Source: Syntrophomonas sp. (GTDB lineage: Bacteria; Bacillota; Syntrophomonadia; Syntrophomonadales; Syntrophomonadaceae). From it: 12,348 nt of DNA. The notes under the pieces are model-generated. The model saw only the letters and a program-made list of their open reading frames with translations, ran no database searches and had not been told where the DNA came from. The translations under genes and the position numbers were made by a program. Location: the NCBI GenBank assembly GCA_028693695.1, contig JAQUUV010000040.1, forward strand, positions 1 through 12,348, read 5' to 3'. Shown here piece by piece: positions 1 through 7,006 of the stretch; positions within the stretch are counted from its first letter, which is position 1, and every line of letters starts with the position of its first letter.

Positions 1-385
1 TATTGGATTGATCATTCCTAATATTACATTGCTTAATAACCCTTGCCATTGTTTTGCTAAATCGCTCATCGGCTATTGGCTTTAAAATGTAGTCCAGGGC
101 ATGAACTTCGAAAGCCTGTAAAGAGTATTCATGATGGGCAGTGACAAAAACAATCTCGGTTTCAATATTAATATCTTGTATTTTTAAAGCAAGCTCCATT
201 CCGTTGATAAAAGGCATATCAATATCAAGGAAGATTAAATCAGGTTTTTTTACTTGAATTGCTTCAATAGCCTCCATAGGATTACTATACATGTCAATTA
301 CACTAACATCCGGGTATTTGCTTAAATGATACTGCAATTCTTCGAGGGCCGGAACCTCATCGTCTACAAGTATAACTGAAATCAT
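1..385 (-). CDS. LytR/AlgR-type response regulator, receiver domain (partial, 3' end off window)
   Basis: This is the N-terminal part (about 128 codons) of a response regulator that would receive a phosphoryl group from the kinase just upstream. The receiver is complete in its key positions: acidic pair D8-D9, phosphoacceptor D54 in FLDIDMP, switch T82 in FVTAH, and K102 in ILKP. The motif AFEVHALDYILKP is the form usual in regulators whose output domain is LytTR; that output domain lies beyond position 1 and is not seen, so the DNA-binding type is inferred. The ATG at 385-383 overlaps the TGA of the kinase gene as ATGA, and AAGGAGGGG precedes it inside the kinase gene, so the two are very likely co-transcribed and translationally coupled. 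Confidence 0.93.
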   Translation of the reverse strand, partial: MISVILVDDEVPALEELQYHLSKYPDVSVIDMYSNPMEAIEAIQVKKPDLIFLDIDMPFINGMELALKIQDINIETEIVFVTAHHEYSLQAFEVHALDYILKPIADERFSKTMARVIKQCNIRNDQSN

Positions 386-3300
386 AGTACCCCTCCTTTA
401 TAAGGTATCTCCATCTGTATTAAAGTCCCTTTATTTAACTCACTCTTAATACTAAGCTGAGCACCGTATAATTTTCTCAGTCGCTGATTAATATTATTCA
501 GCCCAACTCCTCTTGTAACCATATCATCGGTTAGCAGAGATGCTATTTTTTCTTGGCTCATTCCCAGCCCATCATCTTGAATTGTAATAATAATCTTTTC
601 AGTGGTTGATTGCACGGATACTATGATCGTCCCACCTTCGGGTTTTGCCCTTAGTCCGTGAACAACACAATTCTCAACAATTGGTTGAATTATTAATGGT
701 GGTATGGCAATATCTTTATTTTCTATATGATATTGAATTTTGATCTTTTCTCCCCATCTAGCCTGTTCAATCGTGATATAAGATTGTATTAAGCTCAATT
801 CCTGCTCCATAGAAATTGAATCCTCCAAGTTTTCATAACTAAAACAACCTCTTAAATAATTGCTGAATTCTACCAATAGTGATATAGCTCGGTCGTGGTC
901 TTTCCTGGAGATAGATATTATGGTATTTAATGCATTATGAATGAAATGCGGTTTGATCTGGGACTGAAGGAATTTAATTTCGGTCCTTAATGTCCGGTGC
1001 ACACTTTTTCTCAGTTCTATTAATGTGCTGACGCGTGCTTTTAGTTCACCCGGTTCAAATGGTTTAGCTAAAAAATCGTTTACGCCCACTTTAAAACCCA
1101 TTAAGATGCTGTCTGAATAGCTTCTTCCGGTCAGCATAAGTATGGGTAATTCATGATAGTCTTTGGTACTGCGAATTGTTTTACATACATCGTAACCGTT
1201 CATGCCCGGCAACATCAAATCCAGGATCACAAGACAAAGGTTGGGATTGGCATCTATCATTTCTAAGGCTTTGGGGCCGTTATTGGCCACAGCTATGGAA
1301 TAGCCCTCTTTTTTTAAAGTAATTATTGCTGCCTGCAGATTGGCGTAATCATCGTCGACAATTAGAATTTGATTTTCATTCTGAGTAAACTTGGTAGGCA
1401 ACTCAGTTAATTCCAGTTTATTATTATAACGATTTGTCATTACCTCATTTATTTGATAGTCATCTGTAACCTGTCCTTGGAAAACCGGCAGCTTAAAACT
1501 AAATTTAGAACCTTTATTTCCTTCGGATTCCAACATCAGCTTACTTCCATGCAACTGAATAAGCTGTTGGGTAATCGACAGTCCCAGCCCTATGCCGCTA
1601 TTGTTTCTAGTTAATGGATCCTCAATCTGGTAAAAGGCTTTAAAAATATCCTCATGCTTATCCTTGGCAATGCCTATGCCAGTATCTGTTACACTGACGA
1701 TGAGCATATCTGCTTCAACACTTACGGAGGTTGTTATTTCCCCTTGTTCCGTAAATTTCAATGCATTATCAAGAAGATTATAAAGCACTTGATTGATTCT
1801 ATCTTCGTCTACTACAACCAGAGGCAGATCTTCCGGTATGTTCCATCTCATCAATACCTCTTTTTTATGGTTCAAATACTCAAAAACCAATATCAACTGT
1901 CTAATAATATCCGCAAGTCTAACTGCCTTCTTTTTCAATTTAATATCTCCATTCTTTAACTGGGAAATATCCAGAATATCATTGATTAAGTTGCACAGCC
2001 TTCTGGCGGAAAGGCTAATGATCGATAAATGTTCTTGCTGTTCTGAGCTAAGCTTCTCGGAAATATCTTCACTAAGGGACTCCGATATTCCAATAATTGC
2101 ATTTAAAGGAGTCTTTAGTTCATGGGTTGTATTAGCCAAAAACTGATCCTTAAGCTTATCCAGAGCTATTAATCTTTCGGCAATCTCCCTCTGGGCTGCT
2201 TCTGCCTTCCGCTGTTTTGTAACATCTACGATTGTCCCAAACAAGCGCACTATTTGGCCGTCATGATCTATATCCATCTCCATATCTAAATTAACAATAA
2301 CCTCACTTCCTCCCGGCCGGATGATACGGTGTTCAATCTCAGTCGGCAGCTTTTGCATTAACGCTTTTTCTAACTCAGCTTTGACATTTGCCCGGTCTTC
2401 AGGATGCGTTAGTTTCTGTAAAGATTCATAAGTAAGATCGAAATCGGCATCGCCTACATAAATGCTCCGTGCTTGGGAAGACCAATTAAATTCCTTATTG
2501 GGTAAGTAAAGGGTCCAGTATCCTACCCCTCTAATGCGCTGGGCACGTTCCAGCATCGCCATGCTCTCCCGCAAACTTTCTTCGCTCTCCCTCAATGCCT
2601 CTTCCGCTTTTAACCGTTTCAAAGCTTCGACATATGGCAGCCAAAGGTAGGCTTCGATAATTGCTTTATAGATGTAATAGAAAGATAATAGTTTTAATAA
2701 ATGTCCTATCATGTTTTCCAAACCATAAACGGAAACGTAAAGAGTAAAAAAGGCCTCTGCAAATATGCTTACGATACATGCCTTGATTAAATTATGATAA
2801 ACCTTAGAATCCTCGTTTTTTTCTTTTTGTTGTCTATGCAGTATTACTGCGGAAGTTATCAATAGCAGAATGATGATATACTCACAAACTTTTTTGAATA
2901 AAGTCAGACCAGAGTTAGGTATAAAGCAGTCCGGAAATACCCCTCCTATAATAGCCGTTCCCAATAAAATTGAAATAGAAGTTACTGAAAGAAAAGATAT
3001 TCGATAATCTACTTTCTTCCCTATTAAAAGCGCTGCAATGAGCAGAGAACCAGCCTGCAAAAATCTCGCACTTATCCACAGTTGGGTGGCCAGGTTTGAC
3101 GTATCACCGGGAAAAACGCCCATTCCACTATATGCCAGGGTATGTATTAAATCGAAAACTCCGACAAAACCATAAGCGATTCCAATTAGAAAAAGAAAAC
3201 TATCCTTTTTGACAGGAGTATACAATGTAACCAGAACAACCCCGAAAGATATGAGCACACAAAATAGTTCTGCAAGGGTGTGAAATAAAACGTAACTGCT

Positions 3301-3396
3301 AAAACTTAGGCCACTTAGAATAATAAGTACGGCAATTAATACTGTTTTTTCCATTATAACTATATTGGCAAATTTATGTTTTACATCTGTACTCAT
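382..3396 (-). CDS. MASE3-PAS hybrid sensor kinase with two kinase cores (HisKA/HATPase, receiver, LytS-type HK)
   Basis: A 1004-residue membrane sensor kinase. Residues 15-250 hold about seven hydrophobic segments with MASE3 features (GFVGVFDLIHTLAYSGMGVF near 76-95, then LWISARFLQAGS). A coiled linker (255-285) leads to a PAS fold (about 285-395). The first core has phospho-acceptor H425 in THELKTP, N box N540/N544, and the ATP motifs DTGIGI (571-576) and GIGLGL (601-606). A receiver follows (about 676-795) with the DDD cluster, D726 in LDLMLPG, T756 and K778. A second, LytS/YehU-type core ends the protein: H817 in QIKPHFIHN, N909 in PIVENCVVHG, DDGLGM and GVGLNN. All catalytic residues look intact in both cores. 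GAGGGGGTGA precedes the ATG. The ligand is unknown. It feeds at least the LytR-type regulator encoded downstream. Confidence 0.95.
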   Translation of the reverse strand: MSTDVKHKFANIVIMEKTVLIAVLIILSGLSFSSYVLFHTLAELFCVLISFGVVLVTLYTPVKKDSFLFLIGIAYGFVGVFDLIHTLAYSGMGVFPGDTSNLATQLWISARFLQAGSLLIAALLIGKKVDYRISFLSVTSISILLGTAIIGGVFPDCFIPNSGLTLFKKVCEYIIILLLITSAVILHRQQKEKNEDSKVYHNLIKACIVSIFAEAFFTLYVSVYGLENMIGHLLKLLSFYYIYKAIIEAYLWLPYVEALKRLKAEEALRESEESLRESMAMLERAQRIRGVGYWTLYLPNKEFNWSSQARSIYVGDADFDLTYESLQKLTHPEDRANVKAELEKALMQKLPTEIEHRIIRPGGSEVIVNLDMEMDIDHDGQIVRLFGTIVDVTKQRKAEAAQREIAERLIALDKLKDQFLANTTHELKTPLNAIIGISESLSEDISEKLSSEQQEHLSIISLSARRLCNLINDILDISQLKNGDIKLKKKAVRLADIIRQLILVFEYLNHKKEVLMRWNIPEDLPLVVVDEDRINQVLYNLLDNALKFTEQGEITTSVSVEADMLIVSVTDTGIGIAKDKHEDIFKAFYQIEDPLTRNNSGIGLGLSITQQLIQLHGSKLMLESEGNKGSKFSFKLPVFQGQVTDDYQINEVMTNRYNNKLELTELPTKFTQNENQILIVDDDYANLQAAIITLKKEGYSIAVANNGPKALEMIDANPNLCLVILDLMLPGMNGYDVCKTIRSTKDYHELPILMLTGRSYSDSILMGFKVGVNDFLAKPFEPGELKARVSTLIELRKSVHRTLRTEIKFLQSQIKPHFIHNALNTIISISRKDHDRAISLLVEFSNYLRGCFSYENLEDSISMEQELSLIQSYITIEQARWGEKIKIQYHIENKDIAIPPLIIQPIVENCVVHGLRAKPEGGTIIVSVQSTTEKIIITIQDDGLGMSQEKIASLLTDDMVTRGVGLNNINQRLRKLYGAQLSIKSELNKGTLIQMEIPYKGGVL

Positions 3397-3441
3397 TGCT
3401 TCACCCCCTCATAACTGCGAGCCCCATAGACGCCCTAATTA

Positions 3442-3469
3442 ATAATAACATGCAGGAAATATATAACAA
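3442..3469 (-). promoter_or_regulatory. Possible promoter of the hybrid kinase operon
   Basis: Read leftward, TTGTTA (3469-3464) and TATTAT (3447-3442) are separated by 16 bases, about 45 bases before the kinase start. The match to the sigma-A consensus is partial and the site partly uses the tail of the upstream terminator, so this is a candidate only. Confidence 0.3.
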
Positions 3470-3476
3470 ATAATTA

Positions 3477-3510
3477 ATTACCCCGTCTATTGAGAATTAG
3501 ACAGGGTAAT
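3477..3510 (-). terminator. Rho-independent-type terminator after the 113-residue gene
   Basis: The arms 3477-3489 and 3498-3510 are 13-base inverted repeats with one mismatch, around an 8-base loop. Read leftward, the hairpin is followed by the AT-rich TAATTATTTGTTATAT, a moderate U-rich tail. It separates the ferritin-like unit from the kinase operon. Confidence 0.65.
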
Positions 3511-3547
3511 TGGTATCTTATAAATTGTGATGGAATTGAATGATTGT

Positions 3548-3889
3548 CTAGAAGCGGACTAATTCTTTGTGCAAAACCGTATTTCCTACCAGATTTTCAT
3601 TGCCAGATCGTCCACCTACCCAGATATATACATGAGGGCTATCGGTTAAAACTTGTACTTCAAATGTATTAAACGATGGAATAAACTCGGTCTTTGCTTC
3701 TGAGTCAGGCCTAATCGTAAAAAGCTCGCTAAACACTTGTGTTTTTGGTGTTTGATCTAAATTGAAGATTTTAACTTTGGCAAAGTGTTCCTTTGACCCA
3801 TTGTTTAGTAAAAGTACCCGAATATTGTCAATATTTTCGCTAATACTGATAGGACCTGTAGTATATTTGTATCTCAACCTTGATGACAT
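3548..3889 (-). CDS. Hypothetical beta-rich protein, 113 residues
   Basis: I do not recognise a named family with certainty. The sequence lacks a signal peptide, membrane segment or cysteine and alternates hydrophobic and polar residues as in a beta-sandwich (for example IRVLLLNN, FEVQVLTD, HVYIWVGG). The start is well fixed: ATG at 3889-3887 preceded by GGGGGGTGA at good spacing. It lies 99 bases after the ferritin-like gene on the same strand, with a hairpin between and a terminator 38 bases after its stop, so both probably belong to one transcription unit. A role as a surface or spore-layer structural protein is possible from this context but is only a guess. Confidence 0.8.
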   Translation of the reverse strand: MSSRLRYKYTTGPISISENIDNIRVLLLNNGSKEHFAKVKIFNLDQTPKTQVFSELFTIRPDSEAKTEFIPSFNTFEVQVLTDSPHVYIWVGGRSGNENLVGNTVLHKELVRF

Positions 3890-3908
3890 ATTTTCACCCC
3901 CCTAATAC

Positions 3909-3945
3909 CTGGGGGACCCCCTCCCTGGTAGGGAGTCTCCCCCAG
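3909..3945 (-). other. GC-rich intercistronic hairpin
   Basis: Inverted repeat with outer arms 3909-3916 / 3938-3945 (8 bp, CTGGGGGA) and inner arms 3921-3926 / 3930-3935 (6 bp, CTCCCT), a GGT loop and an asymmetric internal loop. No U-run follows on either strand, so it is not a classical terminator. It sits 20 bases upstream of the 113-residue gene's start and may act in mRNA processing, stability or differential expression within the unit. Confidence 0.7.
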
Positions 3946-3988
3946 TTCACATAGATGCAGTGTGGAAGTTATAATTGAAAATTGCCAA

Positions 3989-4453
3989 CTAGCAACCGTT
4001 GCAGAGCGAAGGAGCAAGCAGCATTGCATTCCATATCCTTGTATGTGCGTATTCATCTCCAAGGATTGAGGTCAATAAATAACGGATTTCGGGGTTTGGA
4101 GCACATCCTGCTAGCTCTGCATATCGCCTAATTGCCTCTAATTCACCTCTGATAGCTGCTCTCACATCTGCCTCAAAGTTGCCAGTCGCTGGTGGGCAAT
4201 TTGGAGGACATGATATTGGAGGTGGACAGATGCCTAAGAGAGAAGCCTGTAGTCGTGCATGCCCATATTCGTCTCCTACAATACTCGTAATGAGTTCGCG
4301 TAGTTCGTCTGTGGGAGCCTCATTAGCTATCTGAGCGTAAAATCCAGCATCGCAAATCTCATCCTGGATTGATTCTTCCAGCATTTCACGGTAATTGGCA
4401 CATTGGGGACATCGACACGTCAATTTGAGTTTTTCCGATTTGTGGTGAGACAA
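3989..4453 (-). CDS. Ferritin-like diiron protein with internal duplication
   Basis: A 154-residue protein formed by two half-units that align without gaps at a 72-residue offset: residues about 30-74 and 102-146. Each half has a Glu-bearing helix with a Tyr (E32/Y39; E104/Y111) and a second helix with SI.GDEY.H (D61-E62..H65; D133-E134..H137), the four-helix carboxylate-bridged diiron arrangement of ferritin/rubrerythrin-like proteins. The N-terminus has a CRCPQC cluster, the linker a Cys/Pro-rich CPPPISCPPNCPP, and the C-terminus CNGC, so extra metal binding or cross-linking is possible. The start is TTG (4453-4451), chosen because AGGGAG lies 7 bases upstream and no ATG fits. The substrate is unknown; iron or peroxide handling is inferred from the fold. 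The upstream relic at 4538-4712 is a degraded paralogue. Confidence 0.85.
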   Translation of the reverse strand: MSHHKSEKLKLTCRCPQCANYREMLEESIQDEICDAGFYAQIANEAPTDELRELITSIVGDEYGHARLQASLLGICPPPISCPPNCPPATGNFEADVRAAIRGELEAIRRYAELAGCAPNPEIRYLLTSILGDEYAHTRIWNAMLLAPSLCNGC

Positions 4454-4537
4454 AAAAACACTCCCTTTCTAATATTTTGTTTTGTTTCAGGTACTGGTGA
4501 ATACCTCTTATAATTTGTAGTTCTTAGGGAATTATCG

Positions 4538-4712
4538 TTACCTGTGGCAGCAACAACGCAAAGAACCTACGTGACCGTTCTAATCTCCAATAATGCTAGT
4601 AATCATGGCACTAAGGGTCGGATTGCCTATATCATAGGCTATTTCTGCCAGTAGACCCATAACTTGAATATCATGATTGATAATCTGCTCGAATTTGGAG
4701 ATAAGAACTCAT
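4538..4712 (-). pseudogene. Broken single-unit ferritin-like gene (frameshift plus internal stop)
   Basis: Read leftward, a near-perfect AAGGAGGTGA sits 4 bases before an ATG (4712-4710), yet that frame closes after 13 codons. The adjacent frame carries GLLAEIAYDIG and AMITSIIGD, which line up residue for residue, without gaps, with GFYAQIANEAP and ELITSIVGD of the intact ferritin-like protein (about 13 of 30 identical). In that frame the Glu of the GDEYGH motif is replaced by TAG (4582-4580), and the frame then reads NGHV before a Cys-rich end and a stop at 4540-4538. An indel near the start and a GAG-to-TAG type change therefore both disable a gene that probably encoded about 57 residues. 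Confidence 0.7.
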
Positions 4713-4716
4713 TGAT

Positions 4717-5005
4717 TCACCTCCTTGGTTCAATATATGTCGACAGAATCCAATGTGGAACAATAATATTCCTGTTATTCCTATTAATTCTATTCACAAA
4801 CTTATCTACATCTATTCCCATTATCTTCTGGTCTTTAAATTGGTTCTATATTTTCTTTTAGTACATCAGATACCTCATTATGAACCTTCACTTGGAAGTA
4901 ATACTTGGTTAAACCCCTAAATGTTCTTTCTAGTAATCCTCTTGACTCATACTGTATTGTGGAATTGTTATTGTTAAAATGTAAGTAAATTTGGGGTGCA
5001 ACTGG
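4717..5005 (-). pseudogene. Possible gene relic: two coding-like frames that abut out of phase
   Basis: Between the terminator at 5011-5058 and the broken ferritin-like gene, one leftward frame is open for 56 codons (5005-4835; it contains RGLLERTFRGLTKYYFQVKV) but has no ATG, GTG or TTG with a ribosome site. A second frame is open for 42 codons from 4845 to 4717 (contains GIDVDKFVNRINR) and starts as the first ends; its TGA lies within the ribosome site of the next gene. The amino-acid make-up is protein-like, and one frameshift near 4840 would join them. I recognise no family. It may be a decayed gene sharing the fate of its neighbour, or chance open frames in AT-rich DNA. Confidence 0.3.
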
Positions 5006-5010
5006 TTAAA

Positions 5011-5058
5011 AACTACAAAAAGGTCAAACCAATAAGTTAATAACATATTGGCCTGACC
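5011..5058 (-). terminator. Rho-independent terminator of the SLH-protein gene
   Basis: Arms 5046-5058 and 5022-5034 pair over 13 bases including two G-U pairs, with an 11-base loop. Read leftward, the hairpin is followed by TTTTTGTAGTTTTT. It lies about 37 bases after the stop of the SLH gene. Confidence 0.85.
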
Positions 5059-5095
5059 CAAGCAAAATCTGAACTTTTAAATTAATTTGAAAAGA

Positions 5096-6295
5096 CTATT
5101 CCGTAGTACCCGTTGTTGCAGGTGCAGTTGTCCCACCCGAACCCGTAGAGGTATCGGTCGTAGTTGTTCCAGTTCCAGTAGTAGTATCTGTACCGGTAGT
5201 GGTGTCTGTTGTTGTCGCAGGCGTGGTTGTATCCGTACCGGTGGTGGTGTCTGTTGTTGTCGCAGGTGTGGTTGTATCCGTACCGGTGGTGGTGTCAGTT
5301 GTTGTAGTAGGAGTGGTTGTATCCGTACCGGTAGTATCTGTCGATTCTTCACCTTCTGCGGCTTCTACAGCATTTTCTAACATGGTTGCAATTTCAGCTC
5401 GGGTAATGGAACTATTGGGATTAAACTTGCCATCCGGACTTCCAACTACTATTCCAGCTTCTTTCAGGGCTAAAATATAACCTAGCTCTTCGGATGATAT
5501 TAACACTGAATCGCTGAAAGTACTATTTGTTGTGTCAACTGGCTGTAAGCTTAAGGCCTTCGCAAGCATTACAGCGGTTTGCGCTCTACTGGCTTGAACT
5601 TCGCTGTGGAAGCGATTCATGTTTACAATTCGTAGTTTTGTAGCTGTTTCGGCCTTGGCCTGTGCCCATTGGGGCATATCCGTGGTCACGTTTGCACTTC
5701 CATCGGCAACAGCCTCACTTGAAGATGCTTCGGCAGCTACGGTTGCATCTGAAGTTGTTGTATTGGTTTGAATTAATTGGTCCGTTCCAATCGTCTCTGC
5801 TAAATTTACCGCAATTACCATCGCCTCAGCTGAAGTTATCGGGGTGTCAGGTTGGAAACTTCCATCCTGGTATCCGCTTATTAAACCAAGGCTTTGCACC
5901 TTGTCTATATTCTTCTGTGCCCAATGCTCCTTTGTATCTGTAAATTGTTTTTTGGCAGTTGCATTTCTTTTTTGGGTAATCTTCTCTTTTACTTCCTTTT
6001 GTTGAGTTTCAGTCATTGAGTTAAGCACTTTGTTTTTTAATTGTTTGGTTGATGTTGTACTATCACTTTTAACTGTCTGACCCTTAACTTTATCAGCCTT
6101 TGAACTATTCTCCGATCCATTTCCTTTTGATTTGCTGTCAGTAGTTGCAGAGCTCTCAGTACTAACACTCGTAGTGGCACTGGATGAACTACTACTTTTT
6201 CCTCCTCCATTTCCACCACGAGCCGCTAATACAGGATTAACAACTAACAATGTTGATAAGCAAATGATGAGCAGTAAATAGACCTTTCTTTTCAT
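5096..6295 (-). CDS. Secreted S-layer-homology (SLH) domain protein with Thr/Asp-rich repeat tail
   Basis: A 399-residue cell-surface protein. Residues 1-24 form a signal peptide (MKRK, a hydrophobic core, then VLAA). Residues 25-110 are a low-complexity Ser/Thr/Lys-rich linker. Three SLH modules follow: about 116-167 (FTDTKEHWAQKNI, then SGYQDGSFQPDTPITSAEA), 207-249 (a degenerate copy lacking the usual glycine-rich turn) and 259-312 (GSPDGKFNPNSSITRAE). The tail from 318 is almost only T, D, P, A and G. SLH modules normally bind pyruvylated secondary cell-wall polymer, placing the protein at the wall. Here the modules are central, with the Thr-rich tail free. Start ATG 6295-6293 with AGGAGGT upstream; monocistronic, ended by the hairpin at 5011-5058. 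Confidence 0.9.
   Translation of the reverse strand: MKRKVYLLLIICLSTLLVVNPVLAARGGNGGGKSSSSSSATTSVSTESSATTDSKSKGNGSENSSKADKVKGQTVKSDSTTSTKQLKNKVLNSMTETQQKEVKEKITQKRNATAKKQFTDTKEHWAQKNIDKVQSLGLISGYQDGSFQPDTPITSAEAMVIAVNLAETIGTDQLIQTNTTTSDATVAAEASSSEAVADGSANVTTDMPQWAQAKAETATKLRIVNMNRFHSEVQASRAQTAVMLAKALSLQPVDTTNSTFSDSVLISSEELGYILALKEAGIVVGSPDGKFNPNSSITRAEIATMLENAVEAAEGEESTDTTGTDTTTPTTTTDTTTGTDTTTPATTTDTTTGTDTTTPATTTDTTTGTDTTTGTGTTTTDTSTGSGGTTAPATTGTTE
5190..5336. repeat. 45-bp tandem repeat, three full copies plus a partial one
   Basis: Units begin at 5190, 5235, 5280 and (partial) 5325. Each full unit starts GTACCGGT and ends GGTTGTATCC on the + strand and encodes 15 residues of the Thr/Asp-rich tail. 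Units 1 and 2 differ at only a few bases and unit 3 is more diverged. The length is a multiple of three, so copy-number change would keep the reading frame. Confidence 0.9.
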
Positions 6296-6621
6296 AGATG
6301 TACCTCCTAAATATAATTTTGAGACGGAAATATTCTCATTAATGTTTACTATACTACATATTCATTGATTTCATATAGGCCTTTTGTCTTATTTTGAAGG
6401 TGTATTTAGTGCTATTTTAGAAATGAAAAAGCATTTTGATAATTTTTTTAGATTATTTAATAGCTAATAAAAGAGCCTGACAAGGTATCATAAGTTTCGC
6501 AAATTAAACTAGCGTCCAGAAAATAAAGGACATGGGCGCAACCAGCCACCTCCATGCAAATTCCGATATTGGTCAGGTTTAAAACCCAGCAGCAATTTCT
6601 CACCATCACTCCGGGTTCAGA
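6296..6621. other. Intergenic region between the YgbA-like and SLH genes
   Basis: This AT-rich stretch holds the SLH gene's ribosome site (AGGAGGT) and, leftward, a TATAGT (-10-like) near 6350 without a convincing -35. The part next to the YgbA-like gene (6525-6621) stays open for 33 codons in phase with that gene beyond its stop. I see no clear terminator, RNA gene or repeat. Confidence 0.4.
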
Positions 6622-6948
6622 TCAGATACTACCGGGGCATTTGAATTTCTTGCGGTACATGTACCGGGCTGTCAGCACCGGGTTCCGCCACAGCATACGG
6701 GGACCGGAATAGCGCATTACTTCCTTGACCGCCGCTCGCTGTTCCGGTTTATAGCAGTGTATCGGGCACTGAGAACAGACTGGCTTATTTTCCCCATACG
6801 GACATTTATCCAAGCGCTGCCCGGCATATTCCAAGAGTTGCTGGCACTCTGGGCAAATCTGCTCCCGGTTGCTGCCGTGTATAGCACGGCAGTATATTGA
6901 GAGCATTTTATGGATAGTTTTTAATTCCAGCCGTCGCGAAAAAGCCAT
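6622..6948 (-). CDS. YgbA-like (nitrous oxide-stimulated promoter family) cysteine-rich protein
   Basis: A 108-residue protein from the chosen start. The core from RRLELKTIHKML through ICPECQQLLEYA, a lone Cys, then CSQCPIHCY and ending in YSGPRMLWRNP matches, from memory, the YgbA_NO family. The cysteines (CxxC, C, CxxCxxxC) are suited to metal or cluster binding. In enterobacteria the family gene is induced under nitric oxide stress; its biochemical role is not settled. The frame is open further upstream to 7101, but I prefer the ATG at 6948-6946: GGGGGA lies just before it, family similarity begins there, and the longer version would overlap the preceding gene by 95 bases. It lies 58 bases downstream of the YtfP-like gene and is probably co-transcribed with it. 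Confidence 0.82.
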   Translation of the reverse strand: MAFSRRLELKTIHKMLSIYCRAIHGSNREQICPECQQLLEYAGQRLDKCPYGENKPVCSQCPIHCYKPEQRAAVKEVMRYSGPRMLWRNPVLTARYMYRKKFKCPGSI

Positions 6949-7006
6949 GCCGATTCCCCCTGGATCTACATAGTTGGAAGGCTTGCAACTGAATTTCGCT
7001 TCTTTA

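Noticed and set aside
5190..5336. Possible CRISPR array
   Set aside because: The repeats are contiguous at 45 bp with no spacers and encode a regular protein tail.
5199..5480. Long + strand frame rich in Val (repeats of VVSVVVAGVVV)
   Set aside because: It is the antisense reading of the SLH protein's Thr-rich repeats; no ribosome site and the real gene on the other strand has clear domains.
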